A stretch of DNA of 64,000 nucleotides from Paracentrotus lividus (GCA_940671915.1 CALNVZ010003434.1:20731479-20795478); one strand, 5' to 3'. Positions 48,318 through 61,366 are shown, counted from the stretch's first letter. Numbers and translations: made by a program. The notes: generated by a model not told the origin, from the sequence alone.

Positions 48318-51300
48318 TCATTTCTTGACAAAGCCTTGGAGTTGGTCGAGGAAGCCTATGTACTGCCGATGTTCCACTGCGCTGGCTAGATCTGAAAGCT
48401 TCTCACAGAAGTCGTTGGTGATGCCTCTCTCGGCCAAGTAGTTCTTCAGATGATCGTACAGGTCCTGGCAAAAGAAAAATGAGAAATAAATATTGAAAAA
48501 ATAAACTAATATTCTGTTTTGTAAACAAGCATTTTTTCATAGCTGTCTGGTTTCAAATTTATCACACAGCAGTTGCATGTGTTTCTACCAACATGCATGG
48601 TTCTACCGTTGGAGACAAATGAATAAATTACATGTCTAAGCATTACTAGTGTTACTTTCTTGGATAGAAAAGGTAGGACTATTGTCTGAGCAGCAAAAAA
48701 TAATGTAGGTCTCTAGAATTCTTGGTACAACAAAGAGACTACTGATTTGACCAGCGGTCAACAATAACCTGTAACAACTGTTTTTTTTTAATATTTCAAT
48801 TGCAGAGTAATGACACACAGTCTGCTCCTGTTAAAACTAACAAGAAAGACTTCTTCATAATGAGGCAATTTTCCCCGTCCAAATTACAAGCACGCGCAAA
48901 TTTGTGTATCTGCTCTCAAGTGGCTTGGTCCAAAGTAATAGTCCCTTGTTATAACAAAAGTTTTTTGTTCATTATAACAGGATTGGACCGTAAAGCTGGG
49001 TTCACATAGAAGTATACGGGCTCGTTTTGCGAGGGCACATGAATGGTTTAAATTGAACAACCCAACTTCCTTTGTAAAGCAATATGATTTCAAAATACCG
49101 GTTCACATACGAGGACATTTCTCCAAAAAGTTGTATAGCTGTGTTCCGTATAGTATTAAGGAATCGTGCATGTTCAATTTTATTCCGCGTATACCATCCT
49201 TCATCTGCAATCCGTTTGTACAAATCTTATCTATTTCCCTTATCAGGATTCATTAACTATTCTTCTCCTTACATGAGCCTCCTCAGCCAAATTTCCTTCG
49301 TTTGAAAAGTCCATGTCATCAACGCCAAAGTACAAAACTGATCGCTATACCCGAATAACGTATACCAAATGGCGGATACCGTATACTTCTATGTGAATCC
49401 AGCCTAAGAACTGACTCCGCTTCCACTTACCCCATTCATGACCTCTGACCCTACACGGTAAGCACTCTCCAATGCCTCCGTCGATGCTCCCTCCTTGGCA
49501 AACAAAACCTCATCGATGAGAAAGAGCTCATCGTCTTCTGCTTGGGCATCAACCTCCTGATCGTCCAGGACATCGTCCCTCTGATAGGCGCAGGCGATCC
49601 GGAGACTGTTGACTCCTCCCTTGCTCACCTCCACGTGGAAGTCGGGATAAGATCTCATCTTCAAGAAAGAAGGAAAAGAAATATTTTACATTTTATTTAT
49701 TTAATTTGGTATAAAAAGCCATGTAAGTGTACATGATCTAAAGGTCCAAGTACCAAAAGTTATCAAGTTTACAAAAGATTTATAAAAATACAGTAAATAA
49801 ATGGTGTACAAACAATATAATTTTTATATAATCATTGATCTTGGGATAAATAATTTTGTTCACTCCCAATACAAAAGCAACAGACACAAACAAAACAATT
49901 CTTTTGATCCTCAGCCTTTCATAACATGAGTGAACTGTTCACACAATTATTCTAATAGTGCACATAATACATCAGTATAGTCACGATTGCATGCCTTGAC
50001 GCATTTTACGGATCAGAGTGGAAATGGTGCACTGCGTTTACAATCTTGAGATTTTACAAAGAGCTATAACACATTTTTTTCTTAAATATTAATACTTAAC
50101 TTTTAAATGAATTTATAACTGGTAGGTATATAACTGGTGGCAAATTATTTCATGAAATAGTGACTTTATTTGAAAACTACTCTTTCTTGCAGAATGTTGT
50201 TTAAAGTCACAGACTAGTGGGGTTACGTGGAGATAAATCTCTATTTGCTAGTGCTTTTATAAGGCTGACCGCATGCAAAAACCTAGAGCCAGGTAAAACG
50301 AGATCTGATATACAGATGTCATTTTGCTGGTCATAGCTCTTTGTATTTTATTTTTTTTTTTACCCTGATATAACAAAATTCTCGATATACAAGGTAATTT
50401 CTATGGTCCCAAGGACCTTGCTATGAGTTTCCACTTTATCCTCATGTGGAATTTTCCCCAATACCGGTAGGCATTGCGAGAGAGCATCCTCTCCATCTCT
50501 CATTATGTGGGAACAGCTAATTACTAACCTCGGGAGCATCTTCTTGTCCTTGTTCAGCTCCTCCTTCCATTTCTACTGAATGATTGATGTTAAACCGAAC
50601 CGTTATCCTGCCAAAGAAATATGAAAGTGTACATTGTATAAAGACAATTAAGAGGTGATATCAATCAACATGTACAAATATTATTCAGAGATGCACATAG
50701 ATCAGGGTGGTGTTTCACCAATCGGTCTTAATTTAAGAACTATACAAACAACTGGTAAACAGTTCTTGTGCTATATGTTGAGAATGTTATTAGTATAGCA
50801 TCAATGAACATGTTCCAATCATTTTGTAACTTTACAAACAACTTGGTGAAACACTACCCATGAGTTGTTCAACCAAAAAATGCTCCCTGTCCATTCCATG
50901 CGTTTTCCTACCAACTAATTTTATGAGGTGCCATTGATCAGCACGTACAACTTTTATTCAGAGCTGGACAGAGATCAGTTGTTCAAAAAGAAATGCTCAC
51001 TGGTTCATTCTCTGCACTCACCCACAAACTGATTCTGATTGAACCCAGGTTCGAATCACAATTACAATAAGCAAGGATGGACTGTACTTAAAAACAGGAG
51101 TTTTCAATTCGCATCAGCAACTTTCTTAGTCCTCGATCCTGCATCCAAATATCAAGGTATGGAAAAAAAAACATGCTCTATAAATACTGCATGATCTGTC
51201 ATGCAACATACTGAATAAAAAAAATTAATAAATTGAAGATGCTAGTACTAGATGTTCCTATGTTATAGCGCAGTCAGACCGGCCAGACCGACCTCAAACC

Positions 51301-53394
51301 AATTAACAAACAAACCATCTTGAAATTTTCATTTAATTGTAGTTGGTTTGAGGTCGGTCTGGCCGGTCTGACTGCACTATAACATAGGAACATCTAGTAC
51401 TAGCATCTTCAATTGCATACATGTTTTTTCACCGAGGCCAAAGGCCAAACTGGAACCGGCACCAGAGTTAATATTGTTTGATTCAAGAGGAACAACATAG
51501 CAGTGCTTCACATATAACTGCCCCCTGGATACACAAGCTTGCCTGTGGGCTAATGCTAGACGGTGCTAAACTTGCTCTAGCTGTATAAATAGTGCACTAT
51601 TTCTGATCTAATGAATTTGACTGATCAAAGAATATTTATATAATAATTGATTGGCCTTGAAGGAGATACAGCAGATATTTCCCAAACAAGTCTCATATTG
51701 CCAGGAGTTGAAGACGAGGGCAATATGGGTCTTGTGAGGGAAATATGTGGTGTCTCCTGAAGGTAAAGCCAGTCAATATTATTATTATTACCTGTTAACC
51801 TCAATTAGCCACATTTTAAGGAGAATAAAATAAGTTTCATTGATTTAAACTGGGTATTTGTCATGGGATGTTTTTCTTTTCCTTTTTTCAGCATTCTAAG
51901 TTACATGTAAACCATTGTGACATAATTATTCAGGAGCGTAAAGTTTTTTTCATGATGCTATATCATTGTGACGCAATAATGTTTCTGTGCATATCCATTG
52001 TCTTGCTCTTTGTCTTACTCTTAACGTGCATCATCTTACAATTACGCGTAGGACCCCAGACCAGACAGAATATTGATATTACGGACCAGCAATTTTGTAC
52101 ACAAACCCAGTAGGGAATCACGGGGGAGGGGTGTATTATTACAGCCCCTGGTCATACAGTGAGCCATTGTGACATAATCTTTGTTATCCAAATTAATTAG
52201 GCAGACAATATATGCACTTATATCTTGTCGCCGAAACGCCTCATACTGGTAATAATGGCCTTTATTCTCCAAATAGCATGCTAAATTAGGCGAAATCTCA
52301 TGGGGGTCAAAGACTTAGTGGGCCAATGCCAATGGGTAAACATGGTAAAAGACCCCAATGGTGTCAGAAGCAGATCTCCCATTTTGCTGTTGTCTTACTT
52401 TTAGTGCAAGTTAAAAATTGAACAAATTATTAAAAATAATAATAAGAATATTAGATTATGGAACCTGTATATCTTCAAGCTATAAAAACTGTCAATGTGA
52501 AGCAAAAGTATACCTCTCTCCATCTATATCTCGGCTGAGTTTGACGTCAGCTTCACTTATGGTGGCTTCAAATCCCGGAACCTTGGGAACATTTGTTAGA
52601 CTGCCTTGTTCAACTTCAATTTCTTCCTTCAAGAAGTTTACCAAATCACTGTCAGCTGTCGCAAATGAAACAATAAGTGAAAACATTGATTAATGAAAGT
52701 GTACGACATGTCTAAATAAAAATAGAACACTACATTTTAACTGGCCTGTATTTTGCCTGAATTAACCCATTTTATCATTTATGACTTGCCAGGACATCCA
52801 CTCTTTAGTTTAGAACAAAATCAGGACAGTCGACAGGAGTGTCTGATGCTTGGTGAAAAAAAAAAAAGTAAGGCACCCAGCTAAATTTATATTTTTACAT
52901 TTGAGCTGGGCCGGGTTGTCTAGCTGCATTTCTTTGAGCTGTTGAGGAGCATGGCGAGTGTCAACATGCTAAAAATGGGTGGCTGTGCTGTTGCAGGGTT
53001 TTATTATTAAACTTAGAAACTGAATGATCATTTTTCTTATTTTCTAAAAAAATTATCACAGTTCTCTCTCTCTCTCTGTCTCCATGACCATGGTCTGGAC
53101 CACTCATATGTACGAGATCAATATACAGTAGTATATTGACCTCGTATTGAATAAGGTACTTTTCGTTGTAGGAAAAAATGTAGACCCGATATAGGTATAG
53201 CTAAGAAAATTTAGGAAGAAAATGCAATAATTTTGATAACTCATATATAAATTGATGAATAAATATTATTTCTTGAATTAAAGTTATGAAAGATAGAAAA
53301 ATAAAGAAGAAACTCACCGTGGTCTTGACACAGAGTGCTGAGTACGTCCGAAGCGCCTCCAATGCTTATTATACGTGTAGCTATGGCGCTATTG
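48318..53394 (-). CDS. C1QBP: Complement C1q-binding protein / p32 (MAM33 family), mitochondrial
   Basis: Minus-strand exons with consistent phases: about 53394-53318 (donor GTGAGT, phase 1), 52655-52514 (phase 2), 50608-50530 (phase 0), 49658-49431 (phase 0) and 48464-48318 (stop TGA). The products align through the p32 fold: DSDLVNFLKEEIEVEQ (human AFVDFLSDEIKEER), GERITVRFNINHS (human GEKITVTFNINNS), PDFHVEV with an acidic stretch DVLDDQEVDAQAEDDE, and DLYDHLKNYLAERGI to LQGFVKK (human ALYDHLMDFLADRGV to LKSFVKSQ). Known of the family: an acidic doughnut-shaped trimer, mainly in the mitochondrial matrix, needed for mitochondrial translation and also reported at the cell surface binding C1q heads. 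The acidic loops and C-terminal helices are present, so the gene looks intact from exon 2 on. The start is unresolved: exon 1 is open back to a TGA near 53414 without an ATG. A short intron using the acceptor ttaacaatag would link it to an upstream ATG exon ending near 53474, but that exon shows no clear targeting peptide. Confidence 0.93.
48994..49404. mobile_element. 411-bp MITE next to a C1QBP splice donor
   Basis: Ends AGCTGGGTTCACATAGAAGT and (inverted) GGCTGGATTCACATAGAAGT. It lies in the last C1QBP intron, 26 bases from the donor of exon 49658-49431. Confidence 0.8.
51231..51414. mobile_element. 184-bp near-perfect palindromic MITE in a C1QBP intron
   Basis: Arms of about 75 bases (aattgaagatgctagtacta ... 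gaccggccagaccgacctca) are mirrored almost base for base, with only a short loop. Such identity suggests a recent insertion. Confidence 0.85.
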
Positions 53395-53699
53395 TTAAGA
53401 GTCGCAAATCAGCTTCACCCATACGAAAAAATCGGCATCGTTTCAAAACAAACTCGTACCACATCATACTTACGTTGTATCGTGTGAGTTGACCCACATC
53501 ATATCATCGTCTTTTACTGAATCGACCACTGGGTAGAAAAACTGAAAGACTAGTACATGTTGACATCGTTTTAGTTGAGGCGAGATCAATGAAGAGAATC
53601 TTTTGGTAATACATCGATGACATCTGGTTGGACTGTCAGTCTTTTGTGCAACCGTTTACATTATAGTATGTAGTCAGTGGGCTTTATTTTCCCCATGGA

Positions 53700-54370
53700 T
53701 GGGATCATTTTGGGGCTGTCCTTTTTTTTTAGTGGGAGCTATTTTTTTTCAGTTGGGGCCTTTTGGGACGGCCAATTTTATTTTTGATTGTTTTTTTTGG
53801 GGGGGGGAGGGGGGGGGGGGAACTGACATTTTTTTTTTTTTTACTTTTCGAACTCCCCCCCCCCCAAAAAAAAAATGAGGGTCGATTTTGTTTCATTATT
53901 AGAAATTAACAGAACAAAACAAAAAACAAATGGGGCGGCCAAAAATTTAACAGTTAGGGGCTTTTTTTTTTTTTTTTTTTTTTTGTTCGAAATAAAAAAA
54001 AAATAAAAAAATGGGGAGAGGCAAACAGTTTTTGGGCCATTAATTTTTTTTTCTTAAATTTTATGACCCAAAATTGTTTGCCTCTCCCCATTTTTTTTTT
54101 TTTTAAATATGAAATTTCTGAATAAAAAAGCCCCCAGATTTTTTGGCGCCCCATTTGTTTTCTGTTTTATTTATTTTATTTTTTAATTTCTAATAATGAA
54201 AAAAAATTGGCCTACAATTTTTTTTTTTGGGGGGGGGGGGTGGGGGGAGGAGTTTTGAAAAGTAAAAAAAAAAAAAAAAAAAAGAAATAGGGGCCAAATA
54301 AATTTGGGCGATATTTTTTTTTCCTATGGACCATTTTTTTTTTTTTTTGGGGGGGGGGGGGGAGGGGGAT
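53700..54370. repeat. 670-bp palindrome rich in A/T and G/C homopolymers
   Basis: Centred near 54045: ggggagaggcaaacagtttt / aaaattgtttgcctctcccc, aaaatggggcggcc / ggcgccccattt, cattattagaaatta / taatttctaataatg. The outer arms carry G11-12 and T15-20 runs. Short ORFs here are homopolymer artefacts. Confidence 0.75.
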
Positions 54371-55079
54371 ACGGACATATATGAGGGTATACATGTATAT
54401 ATAATATATATATATTTGTATATCTATTGTTATAAGTTAATCATTTCAAATTTAGAAGAAAATAATGTGACCCATTTTTTTAGGGGCTATTAACTAAATA
54501 ATAGTGCATGCTCAACATCATGAACATACTGACTAAGCCTATGTACATGTGAGTTCGATAGGCCTATAAATCCCTCAGATTTGGAGAAAAGCCAAGTCAC
54601 GCCCAATTCATAGGAGAGATAGGTAATGAGCTGGTCGGAAGTAATCTTACTCGACTACTCCACGAATTAATATAGCGTAGCGCCCTCATACGACGTCAGT
54701 TCTACAAGTTGGAGAAATGCTGAACCTTCAGTTCCTATCTGCAGAACCAGCGATTTATTTGAATTCTATCCAACTTCAAACCTTTCTGATGACATCCAGT
54801 GGAGACAGACCCCCCAAAAAGGTTATGGGCAACAAGGAAGGATAATTGGTACGTAAAAATATACATTTGTTCTAAAAATATTCATTTAGAAGTGTTGTTA
54901 TGCACCTAACACTGTAGGAAAAAATCGATAGTAGTCCCACGTAGTGGTGCTGCTAGCGTGGTCTGGACTCTGACGACTCTGTTTTTCAAATAGTAGGCTT
55001 AACTAAAAATATGTCTCATGTCCTCAATAAATAAAGGCATCATTATAAATAAACAAATTCAATCTCTTATAAATTACAG

Positions 55080-55425
55080 ATTAGTACCTTCCGTGTGTAA
55101 GCAAGCGCCTCTACAGCCACACGAACATGATTTACTGGGCCACGAGACTCTCGTTTCTCCACTCGCCAGCGGGCCTGGCGTGTCGCCCCCGCGGTTCCCG
55201 GTAGAATTTCGCCGGCTGCTGGTGCACAAATTCCACATGGATCTTGACAAAGTACGAGGTGCCTGGCATTCTTGTGATGATTTCAACAAATATCTAGACG
55301 ATAATTTGAAACTGCTGAACTGCCTGCCGTTGTTGGCCGCTTTGCTGATGGCGTTGAGTACTAATTTTGAGGAAGAAAATGCCATTTTGTTGGATTTTTA
55401 TGTCAAGGATTGCCCAGTGCTGTGA
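55080..55425 (+). CDS. Unidentified terminal coding exon (115 codons)
   Basis: An open frame starting right after a good acceptor (ataaattacag, entering at codon position 3) and running to TGA. The product is protein-like: a Pro-rich start (VPSVCKQAPLQPHEHDLL), then a probable helical part (PVEFRRLLVHKFHMDL, NKYLDDNLKLLNCLP, LLAALLMALSTNFEEENA) ending FYVKDCPVL. GC is higher than in the flanks. No signal peptide or known motif is recognised. The obvious upstream ATG exon (from 54717) does not join in phase. It could be the last exon of a gene starting upstream of this region, or a degenerated copy. Function unknown. Confidence 0.4.
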
Positions 55426-56423
55426 AACACATGGGAGGTTTTAAAATTGGCTGGTATCAAAAGTGCGTTAATTTGTCGATTTTTATACACAGTGCAGCGT
55501 GCGCAGAATGAGTTGCAGTAGCAGCGAAAACCAACAATCGTGCTCTTGTGCTAGTCTGCAAGCACAGACTCAGATTTGACACTAACAAAATATTGCCGAG
55601 TGTACGTGGAGGCTCGCCTCCAAATGACACCCACTGTTTTTATGTGGCAATAATAGTCGAGTTCGACTGCTTGCCATAAAATATCAAATGAAGAAGAAGA
55701 AGGAAAACAAAAGAAAAAAAAACTCTGACAAGAAGCTTCAGTACATAAGTGAATCTAGTCTTCTACTTCAGAAGCCTGTAAAATACTCTCGTGTAATGCA
55801 TGTTGAAAGTTATGCAATAGCGCTCTACACTCACTCCTCACTGGTATTGTAACATAGCTAAAATGCTATATTTTATCATTTTACAAGTCTTTTATTATGT
55901 TGTCATATTCATTCATGACCAGAGATTTGTCGAATATTTTTGTATATTCTGAAAGAGGAGACTTGTCTCTTTTTATTCCTGAGAGCAGGAGGTAACCAGA
56001 CCAGGACAATTTTTAAACAAAGGGGCGATAAAAGAACAAAGGCCCCGAAAAATGAGATTGGGATTATCACTGAAAAAATTATTAAGGAGGAGTCATATTT
56101 CTCCACAACTTGACTGTTTACATGTTTCTATTATCATTGCATTGTAGTAAATTGATAATGGCCGAAAAGGTAGTACTACAATGGCAGATAAAAGGAGCAA
56201 CATGCGGAGAAGATAAATTTATTTCTGTCGTTGCCAAGGAAACATTTAGTCCCGTATTGCAATGACGATTAAATGCCAGTTTATTCCAGCGAATTCCCAA
56301 ATTACAGCTAAGCTTTTGTAGTAAATATAATATAGTTTACAAAAGCAATCGAAATTTTTAAACTTCTATTACATTCTGCTGGATATTCACGACCTCTGAT
56401 TTTTGTACGAATCCTTCTTAGGG

Positions 56424-57880
56424 GGCCGTCACACTGAGGTCGTTCTATAACGTTCTTGCCCGTTTTTGCCCGTTTTAAAAAAAAATGCTGAACGGGCTTT
56501 TGGTCGGGTTGGAACTAATAACTTTGAAAAAATAATTTCTTGAATACGATGCTAGCAGTTCATAAATAGTTCTCGTTATGTCAATTCCGTCTTTATCGCG
56601 TCCGCAATACGTTGTTATCCAGTTCAGAACGAGTAAACTGCTCGTTCACTCTATACCGTTTCGTAGCACGTCCAAACGGTCACTAAAAGTGCCTATGCGA
56701 AGCATGATAAAAGTTAGGTACCACGTTCGTAGTAGTCCTTCTCGTTCAGAGTAAGTCCTACCCGTTTAGGGAACGTTGTCACTACGTTTAATTTTAGAAC
56801 TTGAAGCCAGTACGATTTTTTTGAACATGTTCAAAAAAATCGGAATGCCTTTCCGTTCTCTCCGTTCGGGCCCGTTCGCCAAGTTCGTAAACAGATTGTA
56901 AACGGTCTGTTACTAGATTCTAAAAGGTCTGCACTACGTTCAGTCCGTGTGTAAACAGATTGAGCCCGTTCACACCAAGAACTACCTAGAACGCAGTGAG
57001 AACTAGCTCAGTGTGACGGGAATTATGACATGCCGTTCTGTTTAAAAATTGAAACGTATGTTCGTAGTACGTCCTTCTCGTTCAGAGTAAGTCCTACCCG
57101 TTTAAGGAACGTTGTCACTACGTTTAATTTTAGAACTTGAATAATTAAAGGGAAACAGTAACTTTCAAAAACAAGAGCAATTAGATCAAGATGAATAAAA
57201 TTATATTGCTCTAATAGTAAAAAAAAACTACTGAAAATTTCAGATCAAATGGAAGTCAAATACTACCACAAAACAGTGTAACAGCCAAACGCGAGTGAAT
57301 TTTCAACCCCTTTGCAGCAAACCCTCCAGCCCGCTAGGGTCGGGGGGAACAGACAGGAAGTGGGTGTCTTGAAAGCACATGGTAATTTGTTTTCCACCAA
57401 CGAGATGGTTTACTAAATTTGAAATATGAAATCATTGATATCTCGAAAGTAAAGGCAAGCAATATACTTGTAATTTTGAAGAGATACCAGACTGACCTTA
57501 AGTTTATAATTATTGTTGACAAAATGAGCATAATCAAGAATTGTGATTTGAATATCATTCAATGTTACTGCATCCCTTTAATATACAATGCTCGTTTGTA
57601 TGACGTCCTAGCACATCTTTAGAACGATTTAAGTACGGCAATTTCGTTTGTAGTACGTCCATCTCGTTTCAGGTACGTTGCCACCCCGTTAAATTTTAGG
57701 ACGAGATGGGCGCCCGATTTTTTTTGAACACTTTTTTGAAATCCGAACCGAGCTAGTCCATGAAGTTTCGTAAACAGATCGTAAGAAGTATTTACTACGT
57801 CCACTCAGTTAAGCACACAGACTATGCCCGTTCGGCAAAATTTGCAAGGACGTAGTAGGAACGAGCTCAGTGTGACGGGG
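56424..57880. mobile_element. Compound foldback with CCGTCACACTGAG ends
   Basis: CCGTCACACTGAG at 56426 pairs with CTCAGTGTGACGG at 57012-57024 (a 0.6-kb unit) and again at 57866-57878. Internal 'gtagtacgtccttctcgttc' segments repeat at about 56730, 57065 and 57645. Another TIR element is inserted at 57143-57583. Confidence 0.7.
57143..57583. mobile_element. Nested TIR element with TTAAAGGGA ends
   Basis: TTAAAGGGAAACAGTAAC at the left; TTAAAGGGATGCAGTAAC inverted at the right. Interior AT-rich, no transposase. Confidence 0.65.
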
Positions 57881-58231
57881 GTATTAGTAACGACGTTAAC
57901 GAATTTTTTCTTCTTTGTGTGGTGTTTTTTTTTGTTTTTTTTTGCCTTTGTGATGGTTCCTTATGACTATTTCTAATTTGCAACAGGTATAAACGAAAAA
58001 TGTAAACAGTTTTCGGAGAAATATGAAATATATTTCATGACTTTATTCACTGATAATCCCAACCTCCCCCAATTTCATTTGTTGGGGCCTTTGTCCTTTT
58101 GTCGCCCTATGTTTCAGAAATGCCCTTGTCTGGGTAAATACCCTGCTCTCAAAAATGAAAAGGGACAATTCTCATCTTCCAGAATATAAAAATAATTTCT
58201 ACAAAATCTCTGGTAATATGTGACTCATCAC

Positions 58232-59075
58232 CAGAGGCGGCGGAACCAGGGGGCAGGGGGGTGGGGGCACTGTGACCCCCCACTTGTTCATCCACCCTAA
58301 AAGTGCCCTTTTTCATGACTAAAAAGTGCCCCTTTTCTTGGCTAATAAAATGCCATTTTTATACTAAAAAGGGGCACTTTTAATACCAAAAAGTGCCCCT
58401 TGTTACTCCACATGTCTTTTAAAACCCAAAATTTTGGCTCGCGCTTCGCGCTCGTGGATATTAAATAGGGTCTATAATGCACGATAAATTCCAATTTTTA
58501 TCTTAAATTTTTCGGCTCACGCTTCGCGCTCGCGGATACTAATAGGGTCTATAATGCACGATTAACTCCATTTTTAAACTCATAATTTTTAATTTGAGCT
58601 TCGCAATTTAATAGGGTATTATTAGTTAGGCAGCGTGATGTGTCAGGACCTGACATTTTGCTGACCAAACGATACAGATACAGATAAGGCACAATTAACA
58701 CCAATTTTCAGCTCAAAATTTTCGGCTCGCGCTTCGAGCTCGCAGATACTAAATAGGTTATATAACGCATAATTAACTCAAATTTTCAACTTAAAAATTT
58801 CAGCTCGCGGATAAAAAATAGGGTCTATAATGAACAATTATCTAAAAAATTTCAGCTCGCGCTTCGCGCTCGCATTCCTTTTGTTTATCATTTATAAAAT
58901 ACAAAGCAATTGAAATTTTTCAAAGCACAAATTAAAAGGCAAATTTTCTGTCGACACCTCTACTTATCTGAATACTTTTCTCTTTAAGCCTTTGGTCTCA
59001 AGTGCCCTTTTTTTCAGAAAAAGTTCCCCTTTTCCATCGTGACCCCCCACTTTGAAATTCGTTCCGCCGCCTCTA
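58232..59075. mobile_element. 844-bp hAT-like non-autonomous element with perfect 8-bp target duplication
   Basis: TIRs CAGAGGCGGCGGAAC / GTTCCGCCGCCTCTA, with CTCATCAC duplicated at 58224-58231 and 59076-59083. The interior has opposing 'aaagtgcccctttt' motifs at both ends and four to five ~75-bp imperfect tandem units carrying GGCTCGCGCTTCGCGCTCG. No ORF. Confidence 0.88.
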
Positions 59076-59083
59076 CTCATCAC

Positions 59084-59173
59084 ATCAAAATACGACACAA
59101 GTCACTAGAAAAGAGTCAAAGATTGCAATCAAAACAATCCATTTTAAAGGCTTTCCCCTAATAATTTCTTCTC

Positions 59174-59205
<32 letters not shown>

Positions 59206-60536
59206 GAGCATTCAAGATACATTGAAAATTCAGAAAATTAAAAAAATATTTCCCCCAAATAAGACAATTTTTATTATTTTGCCGATTTCCTCGAAACTGT
59301 GCTGAATTTCATCAGCGACTTGTGTCTGATTTCGATCAATACATCACATATATAAAAGACTTGGAAAATTGGAAAATATAGCATTTTAGGTAGCTATGTT
59401 GCAATACCAGTGGGTGGGGAGTGTCAAACATATTGTACAACAAAATAAATTGAATGGGGCCTACAGTGCATATGCACAGATACAGGTGGGGACCGGGAGG
59501 AGTGGTTAAGCGCCCCCCCCCCCGGGGGGGGGGGGAGGAGCGAAAGAATAGGAAAGGAAGAATATTAGGACCGAAGTTATAGAGCTTTTGCAAAGATCTA
59601 TGCAGTGAAGCTCAATGATAATAGGCCAATTGTTTATACCACATTAGGCCAAACAACAATGATGATTTAAAACAACATGTTGCTTCAAAATTACATTACC
59701 TTTTACTTTACAAGGACCTTTCAAGAAAATTCGCCCATAGTCCTAAAATTCACACATCACAACTAATACTAGGATAGGACCTAATAAGAAAGGAAGAAAG
59801 AAAGAAATCATGCCCCCCCCCCCAAAGATGACATATATTTAGCATTTACGCCAACTTTTCATATCAATATCGTATACAGGCCAATCAGCAAGATTCAACC
59901 CCAAAACAAACCAAGACAGAAACCAACTGAACATGAAAAGTTTCAGACGCAAAAGAGACCACAACCAGCAGAATAAACTTCTAGGCGACGAATTAATTAG
60001 AAATAAAAGCTCAATTATTTGAAGAAGAAGAAAAACTAAAACTCACTGCTATCCGGGTCATTTATAGTATAATTTTTGCTTGGGCTTCGCAGTCGATGAT
60101 TTGATCGAAACAGTATTTAAATAAAGAACTTGTGGCCCAAAATGTTCCAAATTTCTTTTTCACTTTTCGGGTCATTTTATGGCAAAATTAATGGTCGTGC
60201 TTCGCGCTGCATGGTGTGCTTTAAATGAAACAAATGATAATTTTTGTAGATAAGATATAAAGGCGAATGAAAAATAACAGTAATTGTGTAAAACAGAAAT
60301 ATCAAAGAAACATAGTTTTAAGAAAAACTGAACAAACATTTGAATCAGGGGCGGATCTAGCTTTTTGCTAAGGGGGGGGGGGGGTACCCGGAGTAAAAAA
60401 ATTTGTGGCCAGGCACTGCGAGGGAACGGATCGACCAAGCCCGAGGGCAATATTGGGTCAAGATCTATATTGTCCCACATGAACAAAAAACTTTCCTCAT
60501 TCTTTTTATATGGGAGCATATAAGCCTGTGATATAT

Positions 60537-60573
<37 letters not shown>

Positions 60574-61260
60574 ATGACAGATCTAACGACAGAATTGACA
60601 AAAGAAGCAATTATAGAGGAATATTTACAGAAGTAATGGGGAAGTTGTTAATAGACGACATCACATAAATAGGTCGTATTGAAAATGACAGAATGTCCAT
60701 AGCATTAGATCATAATTTTCTTATTACCTTTTTCTCAAACTTTTTATCAGTTTCTTTGATTTTTTTTTTTTGGTGTGTGTTCTTATGGGTATTTATGGCA
60801 AAATTTCAACGATAATAAATTTAATTGTATCAGCACTGCAATAATATAATTCAGAAATAATATATGGAACTCAAGAACCAATATGGAACTCAAGAACCAA
60901 GTGCAAACTCCTTTCAAGGCCTGAAACTCTGAAAGTGTAAAAATGCACAATGTTGAATTTCCAAAATGATTTCTGTATTGTCTTTGCCGAATGAGGGCGA
61001 CATTAAAAACCAAAGATGTTGCTGACGATCTAACTCATTGTTGGTTGGGGGTTTTGACAGTGGTGTATCACTCGTATATATTTTTTGTGGTTCAATATTT
61101 TAATGAGATGAAATATTATAATCGAGCTTAGTGAGTTTATAACTCTCTGCAGCACGCCATTAAAAATATTGATTGATTGATTTTTTGAATTTATTGTCAT
61201 GCACGAACAAAAGCTGCATAAAAATCATCGTGTGGCTCACAATTTAAGTACATGCACATG
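59084..61260. other. Gene-poor stretch with fragments
   Basis: T28 run (59176), C13/G13 palindrome (59514-59535), hAT-style end aggggcggatctag (60348) without a recognised partner end, A31 run (60541), and short repeats of ggaactcaagaaccaa (60863-60900). No supported gene. Confidence 0.5.
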
Positions 61261-61297
61261 TAAGCATTGCAAATTACAGTGAGAGTATATAAAAAGC

Positions 61298-61303
<6 letters not shown>

Positions 61304-61366
<63 letters not shown>

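Noticed and set aside
54717-54845. ATG-initiated 42-codon frame upstream of the 55080 exon
   Set aside because: It stops before the good donor (GTACGT at 54849) and cannot enter the 55080 exon in phase.
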